Origin: Xestospongia muta
Lineage: Eukaryota > Porifera > Demospongiae > Haplosclerida > Petrosiidae
NCBI GenBank assembly: GCA_963693285.1
Contig: OY848917.1
Coordinates: 16,058,192 to 16,122,191, forward strand
DNA length: 64,000 nucleotides
Direction: 5' to 3'
Within the stretch, counting starts at the first letter, position 1. Each line of letters starts with the position of its first letter. Below are positions 46,770 to 57,837 of the stretch, one piece after another. The notes under the pieces were generated by a model. The model saw nothing but the letters and a program-made list of their open reading frames with translations, was not told the DNA's origin and did no database searches. Both the position numbers and the translations under genes were made by a program.

Positions 46770-48350
46770 GAGTGTGGACTTTGTTTAATATTTTGATTTT
46801 TGTCAACATTTATTTTTGAAATAACATGCATTATCACATACAAAAGTAAATCCTACTTTATGTAGTGATATAGTGAAGACAATAATAGTATATGTATTTT
46901 ATGAACTTGACAGATATTTGTTGTAAAAATACAATTAGAAGAGTATAGATAAATAAGTGTAAAATGAGCCATTGTATTGTATCAGAGAAACAAAGGACGC
47001 ATACTTTGAACTATACAAGATAGTTCTCTCCATCTCGTAATCCTTCTCTTTCAACTTTAAAATGGTAACAAGGAGAACGTGGCTAATGGATAAATGAATG
47101 AAGTACCATCTTAGGTTTCTCTCACCTTTTCAGTCAAGAAAAATGAATTCAGTATTATTAAATTAATCAATCTTTATTTGTGTGTGAGTTCTATATATGT
47201 ACATGCATTAAGTATATAGAGGCTTGATCTATTTAATACAAGAGAGTAAACTATAGCTACCTGTGAAGATAATTTCATATGTTTAGATGTTGTTTAAGAT
47301 CTAGACTTATTCTAGGTCTTTGAGACATCTCTGCAAAATGAGAGTAGGAAGTTATACAGGAATTGAAAGCTTTATGTCACAACTACTACAGATGTCAGCA
47401 ACATGGACCAAAGCCTTCTCATGATAAAAAGCATCCTCCTACAGTATATTTTCACCCTCTATTGCTTCTTGATGGGCTCTAGTAAACATACTCCACATTT
47501 TAGGAAAAATAATGCAAAGAATTTAGCAATTACAAAAGTTAATAAAATCAAATCAGAACACAGCTATGACGATACATGATAAAAAGGTATAATAATTATA
47601 ATAACAAGAAGAGCTACTCAAAAAGGATTATTCAGGGAAGCAAATACTATGACACATATTTCTTTTGCATCCACATTTGAGTTTAGTGACAATACCAGTA
47701 GAATAATGTCCAAAAACAGTGGCTTCAGTGAATGGTAACTGACACACTGGACATACCTTTCAGTTAGATTAATATATGTAGACAATGTTTCTGTATAAAC
47801 AACTATGAAGATGTGTTGTTTGTAATCTATATTAAAAGATCATTTAGGCAATAAAAAATAAACAAACTACTATTGATTACAATTATCTCTCTGTTAATTG
47901 TCACAGTAATAATAATACAAATATGTACCTGTTATCTGTAATTTTTTACAGGTCCTTCTTGTAATTTTATTAATTCAAAAATGAAGTTATGCACTAATCT
48001 CATTCTCAGATATTCAGTCTTGGAATGAAACTAGGCATGCATACAAGTACATGACAAAATAAAAATATTTACTAAACACTTCATAAAGGTTACTGTAATT
48101 GGAATGATACCAAGCCAATGACACAATTGCAAAAATTTAAATGATCAATAATTTGAAGGAAGAGAGCGGGAAAGAATGAACAGAAAAACCAGTAACTTGT
48201 GCAATAAGTACAGAATAATCACTTAAGTAAGCAGCATACTCTCTTGACGTCTGCTCAAATAATGGGCTATCCTTTTTAGCAATCTCAGCTAAACCCTAAA
48301 TTGATTTGATGATAGGGAGCATCTTGAGAGCAATTAAAAAAGAGACAGAT
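46770..48350. other. No intact gene; broken coding traces on the minus strand
   Basis: Minus-strand pieces near 47,500-47,360 (MWSMFTRAHQEAIEGENIL, stop, EDAFYHEKALVHVADIC) and near 48,300-48,215 (GLAEIAKKDSPLFEQTSREY) look protein-derived but contain stops. They may belong to the recombinase-bearing element described next. A fragment similar to the first piece lies near 57,560-57,590. Confidence 0.4.
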
Positions 48351-48369
48351 ATAATTACTCAACACAATG

Positions 48370-48640
48370 ATAATAAAAACAAAGCTGACTAAGTATGAGG
48401 AAAACACTTAATTCATTAAAGTTCGAGAAACAACTGTTAATTGTCCCAAGGGAATGTTGACATTGTAAATAGCCTGTGCTCTGCCATCTTCCCATCATGA
48501 CCTGAGTGAGGGAATCTCCAATACCCTTTACTGCAGCCATGCTAGCTAATACTAGACTTGGGAATCAATTCTCTTTCTATGTAGGGCAGGTCTGATTTTC
48601 TCTACTAACTTTGCCTGCAATTAGAGAGTATCATTTGTAC
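48370..48640 (-). pseudogene. Remnant of a tyrosine recombinase (integrase C-terminal part)
   Basis: The minus strand reads KLVEKIRPALHRKRIDSQ, then AAVKGIGDSLTQVM, MGRWQSTGYLQ, YNVNIP and LTVVSRTL over shifted frames. GIxDSLxQxMGRWxSxAYxxYxxxP is the C-terminal signature of eukaryotic phage-integrase-like recombinases (DIRS and Crypton-type elements), with the nucleophile in AYxxY. The preceding HxxR box (GHSFRIGAAT-type) is missing. It is decayed. Confidence 0.65.
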
Positions 48641-49369
48641 ATAGAAAAGTAGCTCTGGTGCCAGTGCTCTAGATGCTGCCAAACATCATAATAGCAGTAA
48701 CCAGATATTGGAATGGGAATGGCTTATTGATATGTAGACTCTCTGACAGAATGGGTCAGTTTTGCGATGTGAAGTGTGAGTCCAGATAACTGATAAATAT
48801 ATAATAGAATTTTGTGTTATTATGTGTTTCTGTATAGTGTTGGTTTTGTTCTTCACAATGGTTTGCTATTGAAAGAAATCTTATATGTGCATTTGCTACT
48901 ATATTCTGTATCAATTGCTCAATCTAACAAGTATAGTGCAACTAAATTGATAACATTTTCCTTCACAGTCTTGACAAACATTTTGATTTGTAATTTGAAA
49001 CTACTTCTATCATTGAGACATAGGTGAGACTAGTTAGAGACAGATCATATTGCAGACCCACAATGCTTCCATGTGGGGATCACAACATCAACATGGCTAA
49101 GTAAGTATGTGTCTAGTGGAAACACTAGGCAAGCTGTGCAAAAGAGGATACTGCTACACACAAAAAAATTAATTACCTGCACAGCAATTGGGAAGCCATG
49201 CTCCTCACTTACTTATAGTAGTTCACCACACATGCTATGTCCACCAGTGCTCTGTATAAATACCTGTTAGGAAAGTGAGCTACTTTTCATTCTTAACATT
49301 GTATAAACGAAGTGAGGTTCTAACAGCAATATATAGTACTCCTACTTGTTTGGTTTTGTTATTATTTAG

Positions 49370-51318
49370 TTTTGGAAGATGTGTCTAAATGGAATATTGA
49401 ATGCCTCAATGAAGAGCAAGTTTTTAAAAAACAAGGCTTTGGAATCAACCTTGTCATTCCACCATCATCAGTAGAAGAAGGGCAAGAAGTCAAAATGGAA
49501 GTCAATATAGTTGGACCAAAGGAATCAGAGATCATCCTCTTTTCCGATGTTGAGCTTGTTAGCTGTTTCTATAAGATTGGAACAACAGGAAAATTCTCCA
49601 GACCTATTGAACTTCATCTCCAACATAACGTCGAAATCAGGTCACAAAAGGAAAGCCAACAGCTAGCTTTCATGACAGCTAAAGAAACACCACCTTATAA
49701 GTTTGAACTTTTGCCCATTGATATAGATCAAACCTTCAAACGTGATGACAATTGTGGCATTGTGAAACTTTCTGATTTTTCTATCGCCTGTGTTATCAAA
49801 AAAGGTTCTTTTCCCTGTCAACAAATGCGTCTCAGTTATATTATAAAAGTATTCTTTAAGCATATTGAAGAATCCAGTTGGGAAATTCAAGTAGTGATCA
49901 CAAAAAATCTTGCACCCTTTATTCAGGTAGTTGGTTTAAATAATTATGCAAAGTAAGACATGCTAACTAAAACAGTACTGCCTTAACACAATTCTCATTT
50001 TATAATGTTATTATTTACACTTTTCATTTTCATAGAGAGTGGACACAGAGACGTTTTTTGAAAATTGGATTAAGTTACAACCACACTATTTCTGTTTTGA
50101 TCCAGAGGTTAATAAAGTGACATGTTTACTCGATAATGACTTGTATGACATGAAGCCACTGACAAAGCCCTGTCAAGTACAGTTTTAAAAATTGTTAATT
50201 TGCTACAATAAATAATTTTGACAAGGTTACAAAGGAAGCCATTGATAACAGTGGTCCCGGCACTGCTCTACATTTCTTAAATTTCGAGGTTACTCTAAAA
50301 GCTGAGCAGGAAAAGATCTCAGATTTAGAGCTAATATTTAAAGGAATGAGAGATAGAGATAGTATAACTATTACCAGTTCTCAATTACGATCAATACAAG
50401 GTAAGACAGATATGATATATAAAGGTATTTATTAGTACTGAATTTAATGTTGTTTATTAGATAAAATAAACAACCCCACTACTCCTTCTGTCTCAAAATG
50501 TGCAGAGCCTATCTTTCAAAGAGGAATTCCTGAGGAATTGTTCAGTGAGCTAACAAAATTTTCTACATTTTCTACAATAGTGATAACGACCTTTCCCTTC
50601 CTTATAAGGTAAAAAGCCTAACAAGTCGGATCTGTTGACACTACTTAACCCAATAATGTATTTATGGAATATTATTGGAGAACAGCTTGGAGTGTCTTAT
50701 GGTGATATTGAATCTGCTAATAATATTGTGCCAAATAACGATACTACAAAACTTTCAAAAATCCTTCAGGTGTGGATGGATAAGGTGAAGTCTTCTCCGG
50801 TGTGCTGGAGAACAATCATCACTGTTGTTGAGAATGCACCTGTTGAGAACAAAGTGGTAGCTGATAACATGTATTGTTTTTTATCTACATCTAGTACTCA
50901 GAATGAATATTTGTCTTGTAATCAACCTGGTATAGTTAAAACATTACATTTAACAATTGTTCCTGTGTCATTCTATAGGTCAAAATAATCCGACATTTTA
51001 TTCTACACCTCCAATTCCACCATCTTCTATTGAGATAAAAGGTATAACTATATAGCTATAATGTTAAATAAGAAAATTAGGTATTTTATACTGAACTTTT
51101 CCTTATTTTGATTTAACTAATGCTATCAATGATGTTAGAATCTAGTTAAATTTTATTTTTGATTTTTTGAGTACATTTGTGGATATGTTTGTGTGAGTTA
51201 TATTTTCCTTTCTTACTCACTAGAAAAGAATTATGGTTTGTCATGGTTGATGTTGGGAGCCATTTTTGTTGCTGTTTTGGCCATTTCTGTTGCAGTTTTA
51301 TACAAAATGATAAACTAG
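49370..51318 (+). CDS. Gene B: second ZU5 - UPA-like - death domain - membrane tail cassette, about 480 aa
   Basis: Seven exons mirror the last seven of gene A, with identical phases and no stop: 49370-49926 ZU5 (INLVIPPSSVEEGQEV); 50036-50176; 50226-50400 (ISDLELIFKGM); 50461-50544 linker; 50609-50929 death domain ([35 protein letters not shown]); 50979-51041; 51224-51318 tail ([26 protein letters not shown], stop). The first exon starts in phase 1 after an acceptor, like the ZU5 exon of gene A, so it needs an upstream exon. No ankyrin exon lies between 46.8 and 49.37 kb. Either the gene A ankyrin exons splice to it (alternative end), or its own 5' part was lost. Conservation of every phase and frame despite clear divergence argues for selection. 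Confidence 0.75.
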
Positions 51319-51329
51319 AGAGTGGACCT

Positions 51330-51770
51330 AGTTTGTATTTTTATTTTGTTTTTTTGACTTTATTTTGTGTCAACAACTATTGTTTGAAGTTACTTATATC
51401 AACATATATGTGAGAGTGAATCCTATTTCATTCGGCACATTCAAATGTCGCATACAACAATATAATAAAACAAAACAAGTAGGCATACAAATATATATAA
51501 TTAACACGTAGTCAAAAAACGATTATAGACGTCTTGTATCCGCAGTGGAATAACTATTATTGAAGTATTAGAGTATATAATTAAAATCTTTTCATTCAAG
51601 ACAAATTAATTATAGTGTTCTGCTCAATTAAATGTAGTTTAAGGCATAGCATTAAACAAAGTTAACAGAATGCCCCTTTACCTGACTAAACAACAGAGCA
51701 TGCGTACTAGGATAACTTGAGAAGGTGAACTGCTCTTACTGTGCTTGATTGTATAAATGCTTTATACGTT
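51330..51770. other. No gene seen
   Basis: 3' flank of gene B; AT-rich sequence with no recognised exon. Confidence 0.5.
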
Positions 51771-51779
51771 TGTAGGTCA

Positions 51780-52105
51780 TCGTCCAGCTAACAATATCAG
51801 GAGAATTCTTTAGAAAAAACCTGACTTGATAGATTTGATGTCTGTCTTGCCTAAAATACAATCCGAGTGAGGTACAATAGGAACTTCATTGAACGTGCCC
51901 TGACCAAGGATTGCTACGTTAGAACATTTTTATTTGTGGAAAGCTTAATGCAACACTTCAAGCCTGGATTGATGGCTATGACAAGTAAAGTTCGGTTCTT
52001 TGGGAAATGAATGTAGAACCAGTTGAAGCCCCTATTCTCAACAATGAAAGAATTCCAGCAAAAATAATGAATTATCTATGTAAAGATGAAATATATTGAA
52101 GATGA
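51780..52105 (+). pseudogene. Decayed death-domain exon
   Basis: PDLIDLMSVLPKIQSE, stop, GTIGTSLNVP, then the remaining parts in shifted frames (SLD, FGSL, IPAKIMNYLCKDEIY) follow the same exon as at 8.1 kb. Several stops and shifts; not coding now. Confidence 0.7.
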
Positions 52106-53340
52106 TTTCCAGTTGTAGGCTCATGTAAGCTCTTCAAGGACACCCAGTAAACAAAATGGCACTGCAACATGACCTACTTGTCAAAGACATTATACCAGGA
52201 TATAAGGGGCAAGTATAGTAGCACTGCCACAATCTGTTTACACAAAATGAACATTATTAGAATTTTATAACAAACACTTTGTTATGTCAAACCACTTGTG
52301 TCACTTGAAATGGCAGACTGTTCTCTTAGTAGAATGATCAAATGTCATGTAAAGTATAATAAGTATATTTTACAAATCACATTGTGTCATTAGTGGTCAA
52401 TGATGTATGTTATAGGTTGATTAGGTTGTGTTTAGCATATTAACCAGCATTCCAATTAATTATGCCCTTCATTAAAGCACTTGACAATAGCCAAGTTAAC
52501 AGTCATACATTTACTTGTGGTTCCTGGGCAAATTATTTTCCCTTTAGATGTCAGTAATGCAGTTTGTGGTAGAGGGCTTTTACTATTTATTACTAAGAAC
52601 ATATCGAACAAATTTATCTGGCTTCTGGCCAGTTGTCATAGAAAAAATAACTTTTTATTAAATATGTACATACTTGTGTTGATCCAAGTAAGCAGGAAGT
52701 TTGCCAAATATTATCAATTTTGCTTAATGTAATTCAATGTTACTATTTTTACCCTATGTATCCTGGTACAATTCTTTAAACATTGCCATCTCCTCATTAA
52801 ATGTTGACATTGACCTAAACTAGTGATATACATAAAAATATTGTTATAACAAAACCTAATTGAGGTTGACCTATAAGATTTAAAATTTTCGTTCTAAGTT
52901 AATTACAAAATAATTTCTCTGACTTTGCTAAGAAACAGTTCTCATTCCCACACTGCAATGCCCCTTAGTTAGAAAGTAATTTGGTGCATTTGCCTTAAAT
53001 TCTTGGTTCTAGTGTCATCATGATGATGAGTCAACTCCATGAAATATATGACAAATTTTTAACAAAAATGATTTCACAATTGTAGGATCAAGTAAATGGC
53101 TCTGGATTTTATTGTTGTTTAAGCAATTATACCAGGTTATTGATAAAGGACAAAATAGTAACGTTGAATGATTCCTTCCACAATCTGTTTACACAAAATG
53201 ATTGTTATCGAAATTTAATAGTAAACACTACATGTGTGACTTGAAAATAACAGATTATTCTCTTAGTAGAGTTATCAAATGCCATCTATATATATATTTT
53301 ATAAATCTGATTGTGTCATATGTTTAATTAGAAAAAATCA
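52106..53340. repeat. Two diverged copies of a 0.25 kb segment; no gene
   Basis: 52,105-52,360 and 53,070-53,295 share the gatttcca/caattgtagg region, ttataccagg, cacaatctgtttacacaaaatga and ttctcttagtaga, showing that the block following a death-domain remnant was duplicated. Confidence 0.6.
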
Positions 53341-53384
53341 GGGATTAGTTAGTTTAATTTCTCAATTTTTATATTCATCATAGC

Positions 53385-54035
53385 TAGTAATGTCCTCCTC
53401 ACTTATTTTAAAGAACCAGAGCTAAATTATTTGATGACAGTTCTGGTTCAGATACAATCTCAATGGTCTACTCTGGGAAGTGTACTTAATGTACCTGATG
53501 AAATGTTGTCAGCAAACCTGCAGAGTGTTTCCAATGATATTAAGCTCAAAGTAACATTTCTACATTGCTTGTGTCAAGAATAAATATTTGAGAAATAGAA
53601 TAATGAAGAGTTGCCTAAGGTGGATCTACAGGCAATAGTTAGCTCTTTTAGTTTTATTATTAATGTTGATGTTTATAGATATAGAAAACCAAACATTATA
53701 TATTGTTATTTTTCTTTGCAGATATTCCAACAATCATTGACTAAAGCCTAACATGATTGATTTAATGTGCTGTCTCAATTCCAGTCTCAATGGTTTATAC
53801 CAGGAACAGCACTTAATGTACCTGATGCTGTTACATCAAGACATTCCTATCAGTGCAAAATTAAATACCACTTTGCAGTTGTGTTTGGATGGCAATTGGA
53901 AGTATAGTCCACTTACCTAGGCTCTTTTATGGAAGCAGTACATAGAAAGTGCTATTTTTAACAACAAAAGAGTTGCAGATGAGATACAAAAGTACTTGAG
54001 TCAAGATCAAATATATTACAAGTATATAAAATGTT
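53385..54035 (+). pseudogene. Pair of decayed death-domain exons, paralogous to 7.88-8.40 kb
   Basis: First: YFKEPELNYLMTVLVQIQSQ, STLGSVLNVPDEML, broken after about 53,580. Second (about 53,740-54,035): VLSQFQSQW, PGTALNVPD, then ISAKLNT-like and LAEIQKYLSQDQIY-like pieces in shifted frames. Order, spacing and flanks match 7.88-9.13 kb, so one block is a duplicate of the other. Confidence 0.75.
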
Positions 54036-54458
54036 AACATTTTGTTTGTATGTTTATGACACTTGTTTTTGTGACTTTTGCAGCTATTAAAGATCAATTG
54101 TTATATTAAGTTCACCAGTCAAATGTTGTGTGCATGTTTCTACAAGCTGCTACCTAAAGTTAAGAGAGACTATACACATTAATTTATATATGAAGCTTGT
54201 CATAAACCTAATATATCTAGAAAAATGCTAATCATTTTAATGAATATCGTTGAGTATAGCATTATTATAGTCAATATCTATATTAACTCTATTGACTCAC
54301 CCAGTTCAGAAACAGTCAATCTACAAGTCACTGGTTGATATGAGTCAAACCGGTGATGAATTTGGACAACTTCCAAGCTATCATGCTCATAGGCAGGTCC
54401 TAAATTTCTGCAACCAACATTGGCCAGACTAGACTAAACTAGAACTAAAGTCTAAATA

Positions 54459-54503
<45 letters not shown>

Positions 54504-57500
54504 AGTAAATATATATAAACTTGGTAAATTAGCAATTTTGATTTAGATCATTCATTTCAATGGATTGTCCATGTTGTCTACTGTAGACCCTTCTATATAT
54601 CAACATGTTTTTCACTTTGGCCCAGCTTTAATTATTTAATATAATTCAGTAGAGTTGCTTGTTTGAATCACATGTAGAACAAAAGCAGTTATCATTTTTA
54701 CAATAGCCAATCAAAGGTGCAGCTTAGCAAAAGAATAGAACTGCCAATGAGACTGTTAGTAGCCATCCATTATGATTAAACTGATAGTACTTGCCACACT
54801 GTACATCTGAGATAATCTTGCCTGACTTATTCTAAGTTCTCATACAATGGCAGTATGGCCATCACTCAGTGTAATTCAGCTACCATCAGCAGTCTGTGTC
54901 AAGAGTTCTGCATTTCATTTCTCATTGATGGGGTAGTCATATATATTGCTACACTTATAGTTGACATTTATGATTGATGTTTACATATAATACATGTAGA
55001 TATGCACCTCCTACATGACAAAGCTCTATAGACACATAATTTTATAATTTGATGCTCCCCTCAAACTCCATAAACTTAAGCCATGTACTACAAATATATA
55101 TTTATATATTTTATAGTTTACATACTCCTACTAATATACTCTAATAATAATATTATATTGTCAGGTTATGATGAACACAGAGATGTTACTGAAACATGCT
55201 GTACATGAGAACTTAGCTACTACAATACATATCAATAAGAAAATGCATGTGTATGTGAAGGAGCCTATATCCTCACAAAAGAGGATCCTGATATATGATA
55301 TGTTTTGGTGTAGATTGATCTGATGATATTGAAACTTAAATTACTAACTTCTCATGTACAGTATGTTATTATAAAGTAGATTATATCTGTAATATAATAT
55401 ATAATTATCATTTTATTAGGTGTAACTGATATGTGTGTTAAACATATCCCTTTACCTTTTAATGCAGCTAAGAGAAAATTATGCATCCATTATATCATTG
55501 TGTGTCCATTTTCCTTTGTATACATCCATTGTACTTTGTTGCACGTCCATTTATTATAGATTAAGCACATATATTCAGTTTTTTGATGAGGGTTAGAGGA
55601 AGTCATATTATCATATAACATTTAGGTTGTGGGTGGAGACAGTTAATGCCTTTTATCCAGTCAATCAGAAAACACACCCACCCTATACACTCCAAAATCT
55701 CACTGAAGATCCATTAATTGTATTAAGATATAACATTTGTGTTTTGAGATATGTAGATGAGACTAATTGTCATAAATTGAAGCCTTTCTTATTTCATTTA
55801 AATGTCTTAAAGTCATCAAATCCTTTCAAGAATTTTAACAGCTTATTTATCCACTACTCATGTATAGGTATTATAACACACCCACATTCTTAATTGTACA
55901 ACCATTGCGATGCCAGAAACATCTTTAGGTATTTAATTTCTACATTCACTTCCACACTGTCCAGTGTCATTCCCATACTGTATGTTCTAATACCATATCA
56001 TACAGTCTCACTCCCATACTGTATATTCACAATACAATATCGTCTATTCTCAATCCCATCTTATTCCTATACCATATCTTCTAAATCCCATACTGTGTTA
56101 GCCTAACTCCCAAACCATCCAGTCTTAGTCCCATAGTATTTATTGCAATTCATATTATGCCCTTATTCCAATACAAACCAGTCTTACATATTCCTATACT
56201 ATCCATTCCTTTTCAATGTATTTTTAGTCTCAGTCCCAATAATTTTTTCTCTCTTTGGCCTTCGTAGGAAGTAATGCATTCATCTTACACTAATGACAGT
56301 GCCAGTCAAACCAATGAAATAGACTTATTAAGAAAGGAAAATCACTGATTTACTGTCCCATTAATGAGGAATGCGCTACATTACAGAGAAATAATAGGTA
56401 GTTTTAGGACTGAGATTATAGGAATGAAGATGAAATATATGTATATACATTACATAACAGTTGTAATCAATCAACAGGGACAATGTGGAAAGACTCACTA
56501 TTACAAGAAAGTAAACTTTAACAAGCTTGAACTACATAGCTAGCAATAGTCTATGAATAATTATTATCTCAAACTGCTGCTATAGAGTTAGAGTGTTCTA
56601 TGTTTCCAACTACTTTACAGGATATCAACAAATTGGATTAAATCATATAAATCAGAGAAACTACATAATGGCTGTCACTTTCTAATGCAAAGGTCTTACT
56701 GTCTATACAGCAAAACTAAGTGACACTTGATGATATATACTGTAAAGAGTAGATTCATATGTAACACATTAACATATCTAAATTTAAAAAACTACATTTT
56801 CATTTAAGACTAAAATTTACAAAATGTTAAGTTTGTCAATAGCTTTATATTAGAACTGAAATGGATGCATAAAAAAATTATAAATTTTAACATAGAAGTA
56901 TTTTCAAAGGTAGCACTGTAAGATCTGAGTCCACACAACTAGTGGAGTATACCATGATAGTTTCACTAATTCATAATATATATTGATACACACGAATTGT
57001 AACAGAAAATATCTTCAAAATAACTAAACTGATTATTTTGGCAGTTTCTGAAGAGAAATATTGTACGTTATATCATATGTAGACATTGCTTTTCAAATGT
57101 ATATTTTTACAAGTTGTAAAATAGTTAAAGTATATACTGTATGCTCTACTTGGTCAAAGACATACTAAAACATTTACTATAGTCATTTACATTATTATCA
57201 AAGTCATGTGGATTTCTTTTTTTGATGTAAACAAATTTAAAAGTATTACAAATACAAAGAATCTATATAATCATACTTAATTACTGTTACTATATAATAT
57301 GTATCTAAAAGTGTCAAAATGTCAGTGGATAGAAAACGAATCACTTTAATTTATAAAGAAAATCAAATACTCAAAATTAGAGGAACACCTGTAATAAAAA
57401 AATGGAAAAAATTGGTAATATCTGGTAATACATTAATTGAATTAGCTATCATTAACGTATGATATATTTACTATAAATGTTAAGCATCATTTTAAGGAAT

Positions 57501-57835
57501 TATAGTAATTAATTATACCTCTCGCATTTAGCAGTTATTATTGAGTTGAGTGAGATCCAGTAAATGTACTCCCCACATCTAGGAAAAATTGAGATGTAAC
57601 ACAAAAGGCCAATAACTTTAGTATAAAATGGACAAGCCCAAGACTGTGTAGTATAGAAACAAATTGAGATTCATAGCTATGTCAGTCAATGTGTTATATG
57701 CACTTGTAGCATAAAATCAAGGGTACATATTATAACCACTGTGCTATACTTATATGCCATATGTCTAATATAATAATTTTATCAATCAGATATGCATATT
57801 TGTTCTATAGGTCTATTAGGCAAACTATTTACTAA
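54036..57835. other. About 3.8 kb without a supported gene
   Basis: The first 0.7 kb matches 8.4-9.13 kb. An (AT)n tract lies at 54,463-54,501. From about 55,940 to 56,230 a degenerate repeat of cccatactgtat and tctcactcccata words appears, the complement of the gtatgggaatcagact words at 29.7, 31.5 and 33.1 kb. The remainder, to 57,835, is AT-rich, with open frames that show no motif. Confidence 0.5.
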
Positions 57836-57837
57836 CT

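Noticed and set aside
49663..49890. Minus-strand frame across gene B
   Set aside because: Antisense shadow of the ZU5 exon.
55627..56106. Two adjoining plus-strand open frames
   Set aside because: No motif or splice context; the second is made of the CCCATACT word repeats.
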